Origin: Clostridia bacterium
Lineage (GTDB): Bacteria > Bacillota > Clostridia > Oscillospirales > CAG-272
Assembly: GCA_017451485.1 (NCBI GenBank)
Contig: JAFTOG010000033.1
Coordinates: forward strand, 1 to 41,991
Length of the DNA: 41,991 nt
Direction: 5' to 3'
The notes beneath the pieces were generated by a model that saw only the letters and a list, made by a program, of their open reading frames with translations, searched no databases and had not been told where the DNA came from. Shown piece by piece: positions 35,322-41,991 of the stretch (position 1 is the first letter of the stretch; every line of letters begins with the position of its first letter). A program made the translations under genes and the position numbers.

Positions 35322-35620
35322 GTGTCGTTCCTCCTTTTGGCAAGTGTGTGAATGGCGGTGTACGCCTGCTCCAAGGCGGCGCGGCACTCGCCGAGATTTA
35401 CGCCCTGAATTTTGCCCATGTAGTTGGTTAAGGTTGTTGCCAATGTGCCTCAAATCGGCTAAAATCGGCTTCAAATCCTCAATGAGGGGATCTCCTTGCC
35501 GAGAGCGCAGGTGATCAGGTATTCGGTTCGTGTAAGGCGTGCTCTCGCCGCCTTTTTGTCAATAACGGAAAGCTCTTTTTCCGTCACTCTAATTGGAATC
35601 GAGATGTTTCGTTTTCTCAT
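35306..35620 (-). pseudogene. mobC: Mobilization protein MobC, two frame breaks
   Basis: Starts at the ATG at 35620 (GAGGT upstream) with MRKRNISIPIRVTEKELSVIDKKA and LTRTEYLITCALGKEI, a ribbon-helix-helix relaxosome protein. It should run on as IEDLKPILADLRHIGNNLNQL, but that is in another frame; the end MGKIQGVNLGECRAALEQAY...NDTWQHS is in a third. So there is a break near 35475-35480 and another near 35415-35420. Only the N-terminal 48 aa are made in frame. MobC normally helps the relaxase open oriT. Confidence 0.8.
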
Positions 35621-35787
35621 TAAATTACCTCGTGTTGTCATAAATTTTGTTAAAGGGGTTTCGGGTTCTCCCGATACTGTGCGATTGGCGGAAAGCCACG
35701 CGCTCTGCTTGCCACGGCATAAGCCGTGAATAATACACTCTCTCATGCAGAAGCCTCACTTTCCGCAGGAACGCAAGGAACGGAAGA
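35621..35787. other. Candidate oriT region between mobC and repA
   Basis: Gene-free stretch at the usual place for oriT, upstream of mobC. It holds TCGGGTTCTCCCGA (35661-35674) and CACGGCATAAGCCGTG (35713-35728) hairpins. No known nic sequence was recognised. Confidence 0.35.
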
Positions 35788-36827
35788 TTAGGGGAGAGGA
35801 TTTCTTCCGTCCTGTACGGCACTTTCGTCACGGGCAGAAGAAGGAATATTCCTGATTTCCAAGAAGCGTTGTCCGTTGCTTCGGCTGCTCTTGAAATACA
35901 CAAAGCGTTCCTCCAACTGATACCGCCAACGGTTCATCAATTGTTTGAGTGCCTTTGCCGAAAGCTCCACACCTGCATAGGCACAAAACTGTTCGGCAAA
36001 CTCGGTGTTGCCACCCTTGAACTGTTCGATGCTTTTGACGAACTCAGTGAGCTTAACAATCTCGTCGGGGAGAATCAGTTCGGGCTTGTCCAGCGTGTCC
36101 GAGATCAGCTCCCACGCACAGGTGTCGCGTGACATATTTAGCTCCATCTCTCGGCTCTCAATATCCCGCCCTGTGCAAAAGAGCGTTGCTCCGCGTGCAT
36201 GGCGTTTGCTCACGTCAAGAATGAACACCGCATCCATCGCACCGCTGATGCCGGTCGTGCCTGACAGCTTGTTGAGAGGATCGCTGTCACCTTGCTTGCG
36301 CGCAGGTGATGCACCAGCAGAAGAGAGATTCGCATTTTGTCAGCGAGTGCTTTGAGCTTTCGCACCTCGTCGTAATCGTTTGCGTAGGAGGAGTCGATGC
36401 CGCCCACGCGAACAATCTGAAAAGTGTCGATGATGACGAGAACGGTGTCGCGATGCTCCGATATAAACTGTTCAATCTGAAAGCAAAGATCGTCGGCGAG
36501 TGTGCCTGCCGCGATTGCGAAGAACAGATTACTGGGAACATCATCTGTGAGCTTGCAGAGCCGTTCCTGAATTCTCGCGAGTGAATCTTCAAGTGCAAGG
36601 TACAAAACCGTTCCGCGTTTGGTCGGCAGATTCCAGATGGGCTCTCCCTTGGCAACGCGTACGCCAATGTCAAGCACCATCCAAGACTTGCCGATCTTGG
36701 GTGCACCTCCGAGCATTGAGATGCCCTCGGGCAAAAGTGTTTCGATGCAGAAGTTGCGCTTCGGCAACCTCTTATCCATTAAGGTTTCGCCATCAATGAC
36801 AGCTAGTGGTTTGGGATTTTGTTGCAT
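35788..36827 (-). pseudogene. repA: RepA-like AAA ATPase (AAA_25), frameshifted
   Basis: Start at ATG 36827 (GGAGG upstream), MQQNPKPLAV. RecA-like hexameric helicase of plasmid RepA type: Walker A GGAPKIGKSW, then TVLYLALEDS, LVIIDTFQIVR, and LLLVHHLR. After HHLR the frame breaks near 36300: an extra GC in CGCGC puts the natural continuation QGDSDPLNKLSGTTGISGAMDAVF into another frame, which then runs cleanly to 35788. Without the insertion it would be about 345 aa. It probably drove replication of the excised element. Confidence 0.85.
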
Positions 36828-36944
36828 TTGGTTTCCTCCATAATGAATTAAATTTTGATTGTTTTTTTCTGTTGGTATTGTTTTTGATGCTACATTGACA
36901 TCACCTCCTATTATTCCAAAGGAATATTTAAGCTCGTTGAGCAA

Positions 36945-37245
36945 AACTTTTTATCACCTCCCTCACTTATGTAAAAGCAGTTTTTTAGCATGACTGACCA
37001 CCCTCGCAACAGAAAATTCACAAAGTTTTTTATCCCTTCACTTATTAAGTGGTAATGTTTTTTGCACAGTGACCACCCTTGGCAAAAATGTTTACAAAAA
37101 ATAGCCCTCAAGTGATAGATAACGAGAACCCCGATTTTCTGACGGTCTGAAAGAAAAAATTTTATCCCCTCACTTTTCTATGGCAAAAAAACAGCCCTCT
37201 GATAACCCCAATTTTGAAAAAGTCCTCACTTTTAATGGCAATCCA
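36945..37245. repeat. Degenerate repeats of about 75 bp upstream of repA
   Basis: Two long and two shortened copies of a unit TTTTATC(C)CCTCACTT-A-GTGG...TTTTTT-GCA-AGTGACCACCCT: 36947-37016, 37023-37088, 37158-37200 and 37217-37245. Placement before a RepA-like gene suggests iterons of a replication origin. The minus-strand frame through it shows the same period as repeated peptide (RGWSVMLKNCFYISEGG), but I do not call a gene. The stretch 36828-37607 has no other coding sequence. Confidence 0.55.
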
Positions 37246-37378
37246 GAAGCACTTTGAGCAACGAAATCGATCTTGTTTTACAATTTGTTTACATTCGATG
37301 GACAAGAAAAACGACTCACGAGCTTTTTGCACATGAATCGTTAATCGAATATTTAATTGAACTCACACACATGTTTGC

Positions 37379-37431
37379 CGAGGCGGTCTTGAAAAGCCCC
37401 GAAGCAAACCGCTTTCGTGGGTTCGAATTGC
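37379..37431 (+). pseudogene. tRNA-Ser 3'-half remnant with att core, right end of the element
   Basis: Starts with CGAGGCGGTCTTGAAAA (37379-37395), identical to the intact tRNA-Ser, then a variable-arm-like part and GTGGGTTCGAATTGCAT, a T arm whose 3' side no longer pairs. It is the mirror of the 5'-half remnant before the tRNA and marks the likely right border of the element. Confidence 0.65.
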
Positions 37432-37437
37432 ATAGAA

Positions 37438-37476
37438 ACAGGGCGCGGTGACCTTTGATTGATCACCGCACCCTGT
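37438..37476. terminator. Long palindrome, possible terminator
   Basis: ACAGGGCGCGGTGA (37438-37451) pairs with TCACCGCACCCTGT (37463-37476), one mismatch. There is no T run, so it may be a binding site instead. Confidence 0.45.
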
Positions 37477-37482
37477 GCGTTC

Positions 37483-37598
37483 CATCTAATAAAAATGCCG
37501 TTTGCGGCAAAAATATTAGATGAACCTATTGCATTTTTAGAAAAAGTGGTGTATAATGTATCTAATATAAGTGCCGTTTGTGGCAAAAATATTAGATG
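37483..37598 (+). promoter_or_regulatory. Promoter between two similar inverted repeats
   Basis: -35 TTGCAT (37529-37534), 17-bp spacer, -10 TATAAT (37552-37557). Inverted repeat 1 at 37483-37522 (CATCTAATA...TATTAGATG with GCCGTTTGCGGC at its centre) and 2 at 37559-37598 (TATCTAATA...TATTAGATG, centre GCCGTTTGTGGC) flank it, centres 76 bp apart. The second covers the transcription start and the RBS. Likely operators or an RNA hairpin control. Confidence 0.7.
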
Positions 37599-37607
37599 GA
37601 GGTTATT

Positions 37608-38912
37608 ATGGAGATTAAAAGAGATGTTTATCTAAATAGACTTATCGTCAGAAAACACAATGGCTTTATTAAAGTTATTACCGGTATTCGCAGAAGCGGA
37701 AAATCATATTTGCTCAACACTTTGTTTTATAATCATCTGCTTTCGGAAAAGATAGCTGAAGATCATATTATTAAATTCGCATTCGACTCTGCTGACGATT
37801 TGATAAAAATTGGAGAAGATCCCATCGTTCTGGATAATGAACGCGAAGATAGAAAAGTTGATCCCACTAAATTTTTGAATTGGTTGCAGCCTCAAATCGC
37901 GGATAATGAAATGCACTACATTTTGCTTGACGAGGTACAAAAGCTTGGCGCATTTGAGTCCGTTATGAACGGATTTCTTCGCAAAATCAATCTTGATGTG
38001 TATGTAACCGGAAGCAATTCTAAATTCTTATCCAAAGATATTTTAACCGAGTTCGAAGGCAGAGGAGACGAGGTTCATGTTCTTCCACTTTCATTCTCCG
38101 AGTATTATGCATTCAAGGGCGGAGATAAGAGCGAGGCTTTTGACGATTATTCCATCTATGGCGGATTGCCTGCGGTTGTACTGATGGCAACCGAAGAGCA
38201 AAAATCCAATTATCTTATTTCTCAAATGCAAAATCTTTATTTGCGTGATATAAAAAATCGTTACAGATTGCAAGACGAAGCTACCGTTGGAGAAGTTCTT
38301 GATGTTGTTGCGTCCGGAATTTCGGCTCTTACCAATCCTCGAAACATCGCTAACACTATGAACACTATTCATGGCGGCAACAGCATTTGCGATGCTACTG
38401 TTGACCGTTATATTACTCACATGGAAGATGCTTTTATGCTCACTCGCGTGAAGCGATATAATGTCAAAGGCAGAAAATATATCGGCACCCCGTATAAGAT
38501 ATACTTTGAGGATATCGGACTACGCAATGCGCGTTTGAATTTCAGACAGATCGAAGGCACTCACATTATGGAAAACATCATTTATAACGAGCTTCGTTAC
38601 AGAGGATACCAAGTGGATGTCGGCATGGTAGAGTCGCGTGAAAGAGATGCGGACGGAAAAGAAATTCGCACTCAGCTGGAGATCGATTTTATCGCCACTC
38701 TCGGAAGCAAAAAATATTATATTCAATCTGCATACGCGATTCCCGATCAAGCGAAATATGAACAAGAAACCGCTTCTTTTGATAAGACCATGGATTCTTT
38801 CAAAAAGATCGTTGTTGTTGAAAAGAGTATGAAACCTCGTCGCGATGACAAGGGATACGTTATGATGGGCGTAAAGGAATTTTTGCTTGACAAGGATAGT
38901 TTAGAAGCATAA
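37608..38912 (+). CDS. AAA_14/DUF4143 family ATPase
   Basis: 434 aa. The first 20 residues are basic, then Walker A GIRRSGKS at residues 26-33 and Walker B HYILLDEVQ near 105-113; the middle reads DVYVTGSNSKFLSKDI as in the COG1373 family, and the C-terminal DUF4143 domain (about residues 190-430) has LEIDFIATLGSKKYYIQSAY, which resembles a PD-(D/E)XK-like nuclease core. The start at 37608 follows GGAGG; an ATG at 37596 is upstream of it. Role unknown; such proteins are frequent in accessory DNA and prophages. It has its own promoter and terminator. Confidence 0.85.
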   Translation: MEIKRDVYLNRLIVRKHNGFIKVITGIRRSGKSYLLNTLFYNHLLSEKIAEDHIIKFAFDSADDLIKIGEDPIVLDNEREDRKVDPTKFLNWLQPQIADNEMHYILLDEVQKLGAFESVMNGFLRKINLDVYVTGSNSKFLSKDILTEFEGRGDEVHVLPLSFSEYYAFKGGDKSEAFDDYSIYGGLPAVVLMATEEQKSNYLISQMQNLYLRDIKNRYRLQDEATVGEVLDVVASGISALTNPRNIANTMNTIHGGNSICDATVDRYITHMEDAFMLTRVKRYNVKGRKYIGTPYKIYFEDIGLRNARLNFRQIEGTHIMENIIYNELRYRGYQVDVGMVESRERDADGKEIRTQLEIDFIATLGSKKYYIQSAYAIPDQAKYEQETASFDKTMDSFKKIVVVEKSMKPRRDDKGYVMMGVKEFLLDKDSLEA

Positions 38913-38929
38913 ATTAATAACAAAACGCA

Positions 38930-38965
38930 AAAAGGATAGGCTCGTGTGAACCTATCCTTTTTTGT
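38930..38965. terminator. Bidirectional terminator
   Basis: AAAGGATAGG (38931-38940) and CCTATCCTTT (38951-38960) with T run; it separates two convergent genes. Confidence 0.85.
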
Positions 38966-39234
38966 TATTTAGTTAGTATACTGTCGAGAGCAATTCGCAT
39001 ACCGAGGCGGAAGGCGTACTCAAAAATGGTTGCTTCCGATAAACTTGCGTACTCGCTCCAGCAATCGTGGAACTTTTCGAATATCTCCTTCTGCTCGTCC
39101 GTGAAGCTTTTCTCCAAATCCTCATGATGCCTTGACATGTACCCAAGGAGCTCTTTCATCTCCTTTGAGTTCGTTCTGCTGTCCTCTTGCGGTATGATGT
39201 TGCCGTGCCACAGCTCTTTTATAATGCTTTCCAT
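38965..39234 (-). CDS. Small DUF6809-like protein
   Basis: 89 aa from the ATG at 39234 (AGGAGGTG upstream, whose GTG could be misread as a start). The opening MESIIKELWHGNI, the middle EQKEIFEKFHDCWSEYASL and the end FEYAFRLGMRIALDSI fit small helical proteins of the DUF6809 type, common in clostridial mobile DNA. No function known. Promoter at 39260-39288. Confidence 0.75.
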   Translation of the reverse strand: MESIIKELWHGNIIPQEDSRTNSKEMKELLGYMSRHHEDLEKSFTDEQKEIFEKFHDCWSEYASLSEATIFEYAFRLGMRIALDSILTK

Positions 39235-39259
39235 AGACTGCACCTCCTGTTAGCACAAC

Positions 39260-39288
39260 ACAATACCACAGAAGAGAGCAGAAGTCCA
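39260..39288 (-). promoter_or_regulatory. Promoter for the DUF6809-like gene, shared module copy 2
   Basis: Minus strand: TGC-TGGACT (-35, 39283-39288), 17-bp spacer ending CTCTTCTGTGG, -10 TATTGT (39260-39265). Confidence 0.65.
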
Positions 39289-39315
39289 GCATTATTTTGA
39301 AAAAAACGAATGTTT

Positions 39316-39990
39316 TTATTCTTCGTTTTCTTCTTTTTGCTTTTCTATTTGATGCTTTAATGAGATTTCACCAATCTTGATCTCTTTGAAGCATGGAATT
39401 AATGCAGCAACAGCACCGGCACCAACAGTTATTAATCTTAACGTGGAGAGAGTGTAGACTCCAAATGCATCTAACAGAATCAAGGTTAAACACACGATGG
39501 GAAAAACGCCCCAACAAAGTATCTTCAAAACATTGAATCTTTGTTTTTGCTTCTCTCGTTCGTGATTAATGACTTTTTGTCGAGCACCGATTTTAAGTAT
39601 TTCATATGGTGGGAGCTTATAGTTGCATATAGCTCGATCATAATCATTTTCTTTGACAGCTTCGGTGAAGTCAATAAATTCCAGCTCCACTTTTTGTCTG
39701 TCTAATATGGCAGCAACCGCTTTTACCGGGGTAGTGGTTTTTTCGTAATATCTTTTTAAACTGTCAAAAGCTATTTTCCTGACTGCCGTTTTGGTTCGTT
39801 CTCCGCAGGATTTAATTTCGATCATCATTAACGGCAACCCAGTGTCTAAGTCGTTAATAATGATATCCACAAATCTACGAGCATCTATTTGCCCTTCTAA
39901 AACAATGCTTTCTTTAGGATATCCCATTGAAATAAGAGCATCCATTACTATACTCTCATATTCAAAAAGATCTCGTTCAACTTTTGCCAT
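39316..39990 (-). CDS. PD-(D/E)XK-like nuclease domain with two membrane spans
   Basis: 224 aa. Residues about 10-125 resemble the N-terminal domain of type I restriction R subunits: the nuclease triad is D42 in FVDIIIND, then E58-I-K60 in MMIEIKSCG. Residues about 153-173 and 183-201 are membrane segments, and the end is a charged tail. This would be a membrane-tied nuclease-like protein, unlike a normal HsdR, as it has no helicase. Substrate unknown. It starts 2 bp after the PARG-like gene and so is co-transcribed with it. Confidence 0.75.
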   Translation of the reverse strand: MAKVERDLFEYESIVMDALISMGYPKESIVLEGQIDARRFVDIIINDLDTGLPLMMIEIKSCGERTKTAVRKIAFDSLKRYYEKTTTPVKAVAAILDRQKVELEFIDFTEAVKENDYDRAICNYKLPPYEILKIGARQKVINHEREKQKQRFNVLKILCWGVFPIVCLTLILLDAFGVYTLSTLRLITVGAGAVAALIPCFKEIKIGEISLKHQIEKQKEENEE

Positions 39991-39992
39991 GT

Positions 39993-40835
39993 TTACATCT
40001 CCTTATAAAAGGCTTCATAATTTGCCACCTCGCGCTCGGTGTGATACACCGCATACTCAATCGTATCAAAGTAGCAGAGGTAATCTTGCATCACTTTGTT
40101 GAACACTCTCACGACGATTTCGGGCGGATTTCTGAAAGCTCCGCACCCGAACGCTCCGAGGATTAATACCTCGTTACCGTTGGCAACCGCGTTTTCAAAT
40201 ATTCGGCGGATTCTCGCCGTCAATAGCTTTTCAAGTTCCGAAGGCGTAATCTTTGCTGCCGTATTACCTGCGTGCGGATTTATCATGTTACTTGGGCGTT
40301 CACGAAGGTTCGGTGCCGCACAGGTCAAAATGTTCACGCTCCACCAATCTTCTTTTGAGAGGGGTTCGGGAAAATTTGTGTCACTCTTGAATACGCACAC
40401 ATTTGGCGTGTAGATGCAATCGTTGTTGCACAACGGATTCGCCGCATTGCGATGCGGTCTGTAGAACACATTCCACATCCGATCCGTGTTAAGGCAAGGA
40501 TAGAGCGTAGTGCATCTGCAGATACATTCCTCCTGTGCCGACGAGCCGTTAACCACGCCACCGCCGGGGTTGGTCGCGGAGGCGAAGTTCAGCACGCACA
40601 CCTTCTTGCCCTGCTTGGCATAGCTCTCGGCTGCCTCAAGCGAACGCTTTCCGCTAACGATTACCTTCGCCTTTTCGGTTTTGCTTCGTGCAGGTACAAT
40701 TACGGTTGATTTCTCCGAGATGAACACCTGCGCTTCGGTTGATTGTCTAACAGCTTGTACTAACGCCTGATCGGTCGTGTACCGCCGTTCCGTGTCGCGG
40801 AATATTTCCGCATTTTTTGTTCTTCTGTCGATCAT
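39993..40835 (-). CDS. TIGR02452-type PARG-like macrodomain protein
   Basis: 280 aa from the ATG at 40835 (AAGGAG upstream; open to 40865). Bacterial poly(ADP-ribose) glycohydrolase-like fold with the full signature GGG-x7-QEE at residues 91-103 (NPGGGVVNGSSAQEE), after the N-terminal helical part (RRTKNAEIFRDTERRY). It would remove or bind ADP-ribose on proteins or signals. Motifs TCAAPNLRERPSN and LILGAFGCGAFRNPP are typical of the family. Upstream of the nuclease-like gene in one unit. Confidence 0.9.
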   Translation of the reverse strand: MIDRRTKNAEIFRDTERRYTTDQALVQAVRQSTEAQVFISEKSTVIVPARSKTEKAKVIVSGKRSLEAAESYAKQGKKVCVLNFASATNPGGGVVNGSSAQEECICRCTTLYPCLNTDRMWNVFYRPHRNAANPLCNNDCIYTPNVCVFKSDTNFPEPLSKEDWWSVNILTCAAPNLRERPSNMINPHAGNTAAKITPSELEKLLTARIRRIFENAVANGNEVLILGAFGCGAFRNPPEIVVRVFNKVMQDYLCYFDTIEYAVYHTEREVANYEAFYKEM

Positions 40836-40865
40836 TTTAATACTCCTTTCTGTTGGGTAACACAC

Positions 40866-40894
40866 AACATACCACAGAAGAGGGAGAAAGTCCA
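40866..40894 (-). promoter_or_regulatory. Promoter for the PARG-like gene, shared module copy 3
   Basis: Minus strand: TGC-TGGACT (-35, 40889-40894), 17-bp spacer ending CTCTTCTGTGG, -10 TATGTT (40866-40871). Confidence 0.65.
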
Positions 40895-40909
40895 GCAGAA
40901 ACTATGGAT

Positions 40910-41685
40910 TTATAATTTTAATCTCTTAATAAGCTGTGCAGCAAATTTCAAAGCTATTTCATCACAGGTATATTTGGAGGAATCCAATGCCTGAATATCT
41001 GCTATGGCAGGATATTTCTCTTGTAATTGTGCTACAGAAATCTTATGTAGAATAGGCAAAATGATTTTTTGGCCGTTTTGATTTTGGCGGTTCAAAAAGT
41101 CTGACAATCCTTTTTCTGTCCATTCGCGCCCAAAGAAATTCTCAGATATCACAATAATAGCGAACTCTGCTTTCTTTACACCCTCCAAGATCTTATTCTT
41201 CCAATTATCTCCCCATTCAAGCGTATCTTTGTCATAAAAGACTTGAATATTGAGCTTATCTAATGATTTTTTCAAATCATCTACATAGGTGGCTTTATCT
41301 GCGTTTGCATGTGAAATAAATACATCATACATGGCAATTTTAGTATGAGATTGGGGGTTGGATGCTTCAGGTCGTTTTTCTTCAATTGATTCCCAAAAAG
41401 AGAAGTCGTTATATACCTGCTCTAAATAATTGATTATTGAACCAATACGATATGAGCCATATGTATTATTAGTGTACTTTCTATCAGTGTATATGCAAAA
41501 TGATTTCTAAGGCACCGATAACTGAACTCCTTAACATCTCTCTCCCATGTCTGTATAGTCGTATTGGATGGATATACACTCGCCAACCGTGAAGCAGAGT
41601 TGATTGTGTTGATATCATATTGGGGGTTCTGCAGGGCTTGACCTCTTGCAATTAATTCTTTTAAATATTCTCTTGCCGAATTCAT
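40910..41685 (-). pseudogene. TIR-domain protein with N-terminal domain, frameshifted
   Basis: Begins with a good RBS (AAGGGAG) and ATG at 41685: MNSAREYLKELIARGQAL to ...RNHFAYT, then the frame changes near 41475-41500 and continues as YTNNTYGSYRIGSIINYLEQVYNDFSFW into the TIR domain (MYDVFISHANADK at 41332 onward). The total length is one base short of a 258-aa frame. The TIR part alone (140 aa from 41332) has no RBS. In SENFFGREWTEKGL the usual catalytic Glu of WxxxEL is Gly (GGA). Such TIR domains act as NAD+-cleaving defence effectors; this copy is probably dead. Confidence 0.75.
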
Positions 41686-41722
41686 AGTTCTCCCTTGACT
41701 TTTATCTCTATTTGAGGTTATA

Positions 41723-41991
41723 TCAAACGCCTAATCTATGTCTAATATCGTTCAACCACTCGCCATTATATTTGAAATAGCGCGGTCCAGCTCAAGGACT
41801 TTTACCACTCAACTCGCATGCAAGAGCAGAGAGGGAAAGAATGCGCCCCTGATAGTTCACATGCTTTTCGTCTGCCACGGTGCAAGTGATTCCTGTTGCT
41901 TCTCGAGCGTTCAAGTAAAATTCCAATGTTGCACCTACGGGGATATTACACATAGTAAATGAGAACGGAGCCATTCGCTCTGTTCTTTCAG
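41723..41991 (-). pseudogene. Nonsense-interrupted fragment, extends past the window
   Basis: The frame is open from the window edge through MAPFSFTMCNIPVGATLEF and LSLSALACELSGKSP, then has TGA at about 41792-41794, then continues in the same frame as AGPRYFKYNGEWLNDIRH to a second stop at 41723. The continuation looks like the proper end of the protein, so one base change probably created the inner stop. Family not recognised; it looks like a small C-terminal domain. Confidence 0.6.

Noticed and set aside
35322..35474. N-terminal extension of the relaxase frame
   Set aside because: It encodes part of the broken mobC in its shifted frame; the AGGAGG-ATG at 35321 is the real start.
36911..37111. 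66-aa minus-strand ORF with repeated peptide before repA
   Set aside because: The peptide repeat just mirrors the DNA repeat; no RBS and copies decay without keeping the frame.
37353..37586. 77-aa minus-strand ORF over the tRNA remnant
   Set aside because: It spans the tRNA-like remnant, a palindrome and the promoter repeats, with no coding signs.

Overview
The window looks like the replication-origin region of a low-to-moderate G+C Firmicutes chromosome, most likely an anaerobic clostridium of the Oscillospiraceae/Ruminococcaceae type. The evidence is the gyrA-gyrB-remB-recF-dnaN-dnaA run, ParB plus a separate Noc, a PerR-like regulator followed by a rubredoxin-first ('reverse') rubrerythrin, meso-diaminopimelate dehydrogenase, and strong AGGAGG ribosome sites with TTGACA-17-TATAAT promoters. 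I cannot name the species from sequence alone.

Layout. 1-4080: mscL and ddh, a DUF5662-like gene, and an endonuclease/exonuclease/phosphatase gene lying between two 159-bp inverted copies of a non-coding repeat. 4081-8427: pgsA, rimO, recX and recA, tightly packed or overlapping on the minus strand, then an unknown anchored protein. 8427-17276: the replication block gyrA, gyrB, remB, recF, dnaN, dnaA (all minus), with DnaA-box-like sequence between dnaN and dnaA. 17583-21881: trkA-trkH (potassium uptake) and azlC-azlD (branched-chain amino acid export), both plus strand. 21984-26802: a NUDIX hydrolase, a membrane protein, parB, parA and noc (minus). The 816-bp parA-noc gap holds four parS-like palindromes and a second, better DnaA-box cluster. 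26998-29927: a small membrane ORF, perR-like and rubrerythrin genes, a small membrane protein and an EamA transporter.

From 30423 the window is accessory DNA. A tRNA-Ser(TGA) gene marks one side of an integrated mobilizable element of about 7 kb (relaxase, mobC, RepA-like ATPase, excisionase, tyrosine integrase, cargo). A 17-nt anticodon-arm sequence occurs just before the tRNA, in it, and again at 37379, which suggests an integrase that cuts at the anticodon arm. The element is decaying: the integrase has an in-frame TAG, mobC has two frame breaks and repA has a 2-bp insertion, although the relaxase and a gene nested inside it in another frame stay open. From 37608 on come a DUF4143-type ATPase under paired inverted repeats, a DUF6809-like protein, a membrane-anchored PD-(D/E)XK-like protein, a PARG-like macrodomain protein, a frameshifted TIR protein and a nonsense-interrupted fragment. 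This looks like a defence-type island that is partly degraded.

The most notable points are the noc-parA-parB cluster turned toward dnaA with a possible second origin inside it, the hybrid parS/NBS sites, unusual residues in DnaA (recognition helix) and GyrA (QRDR), the nested mobilization gene, the triplicated anticodon-arm core, a reused promoter module across accessory genes, and the nuclease-PARG-TIR block. All calls come from reading the sequence; no database search was run.
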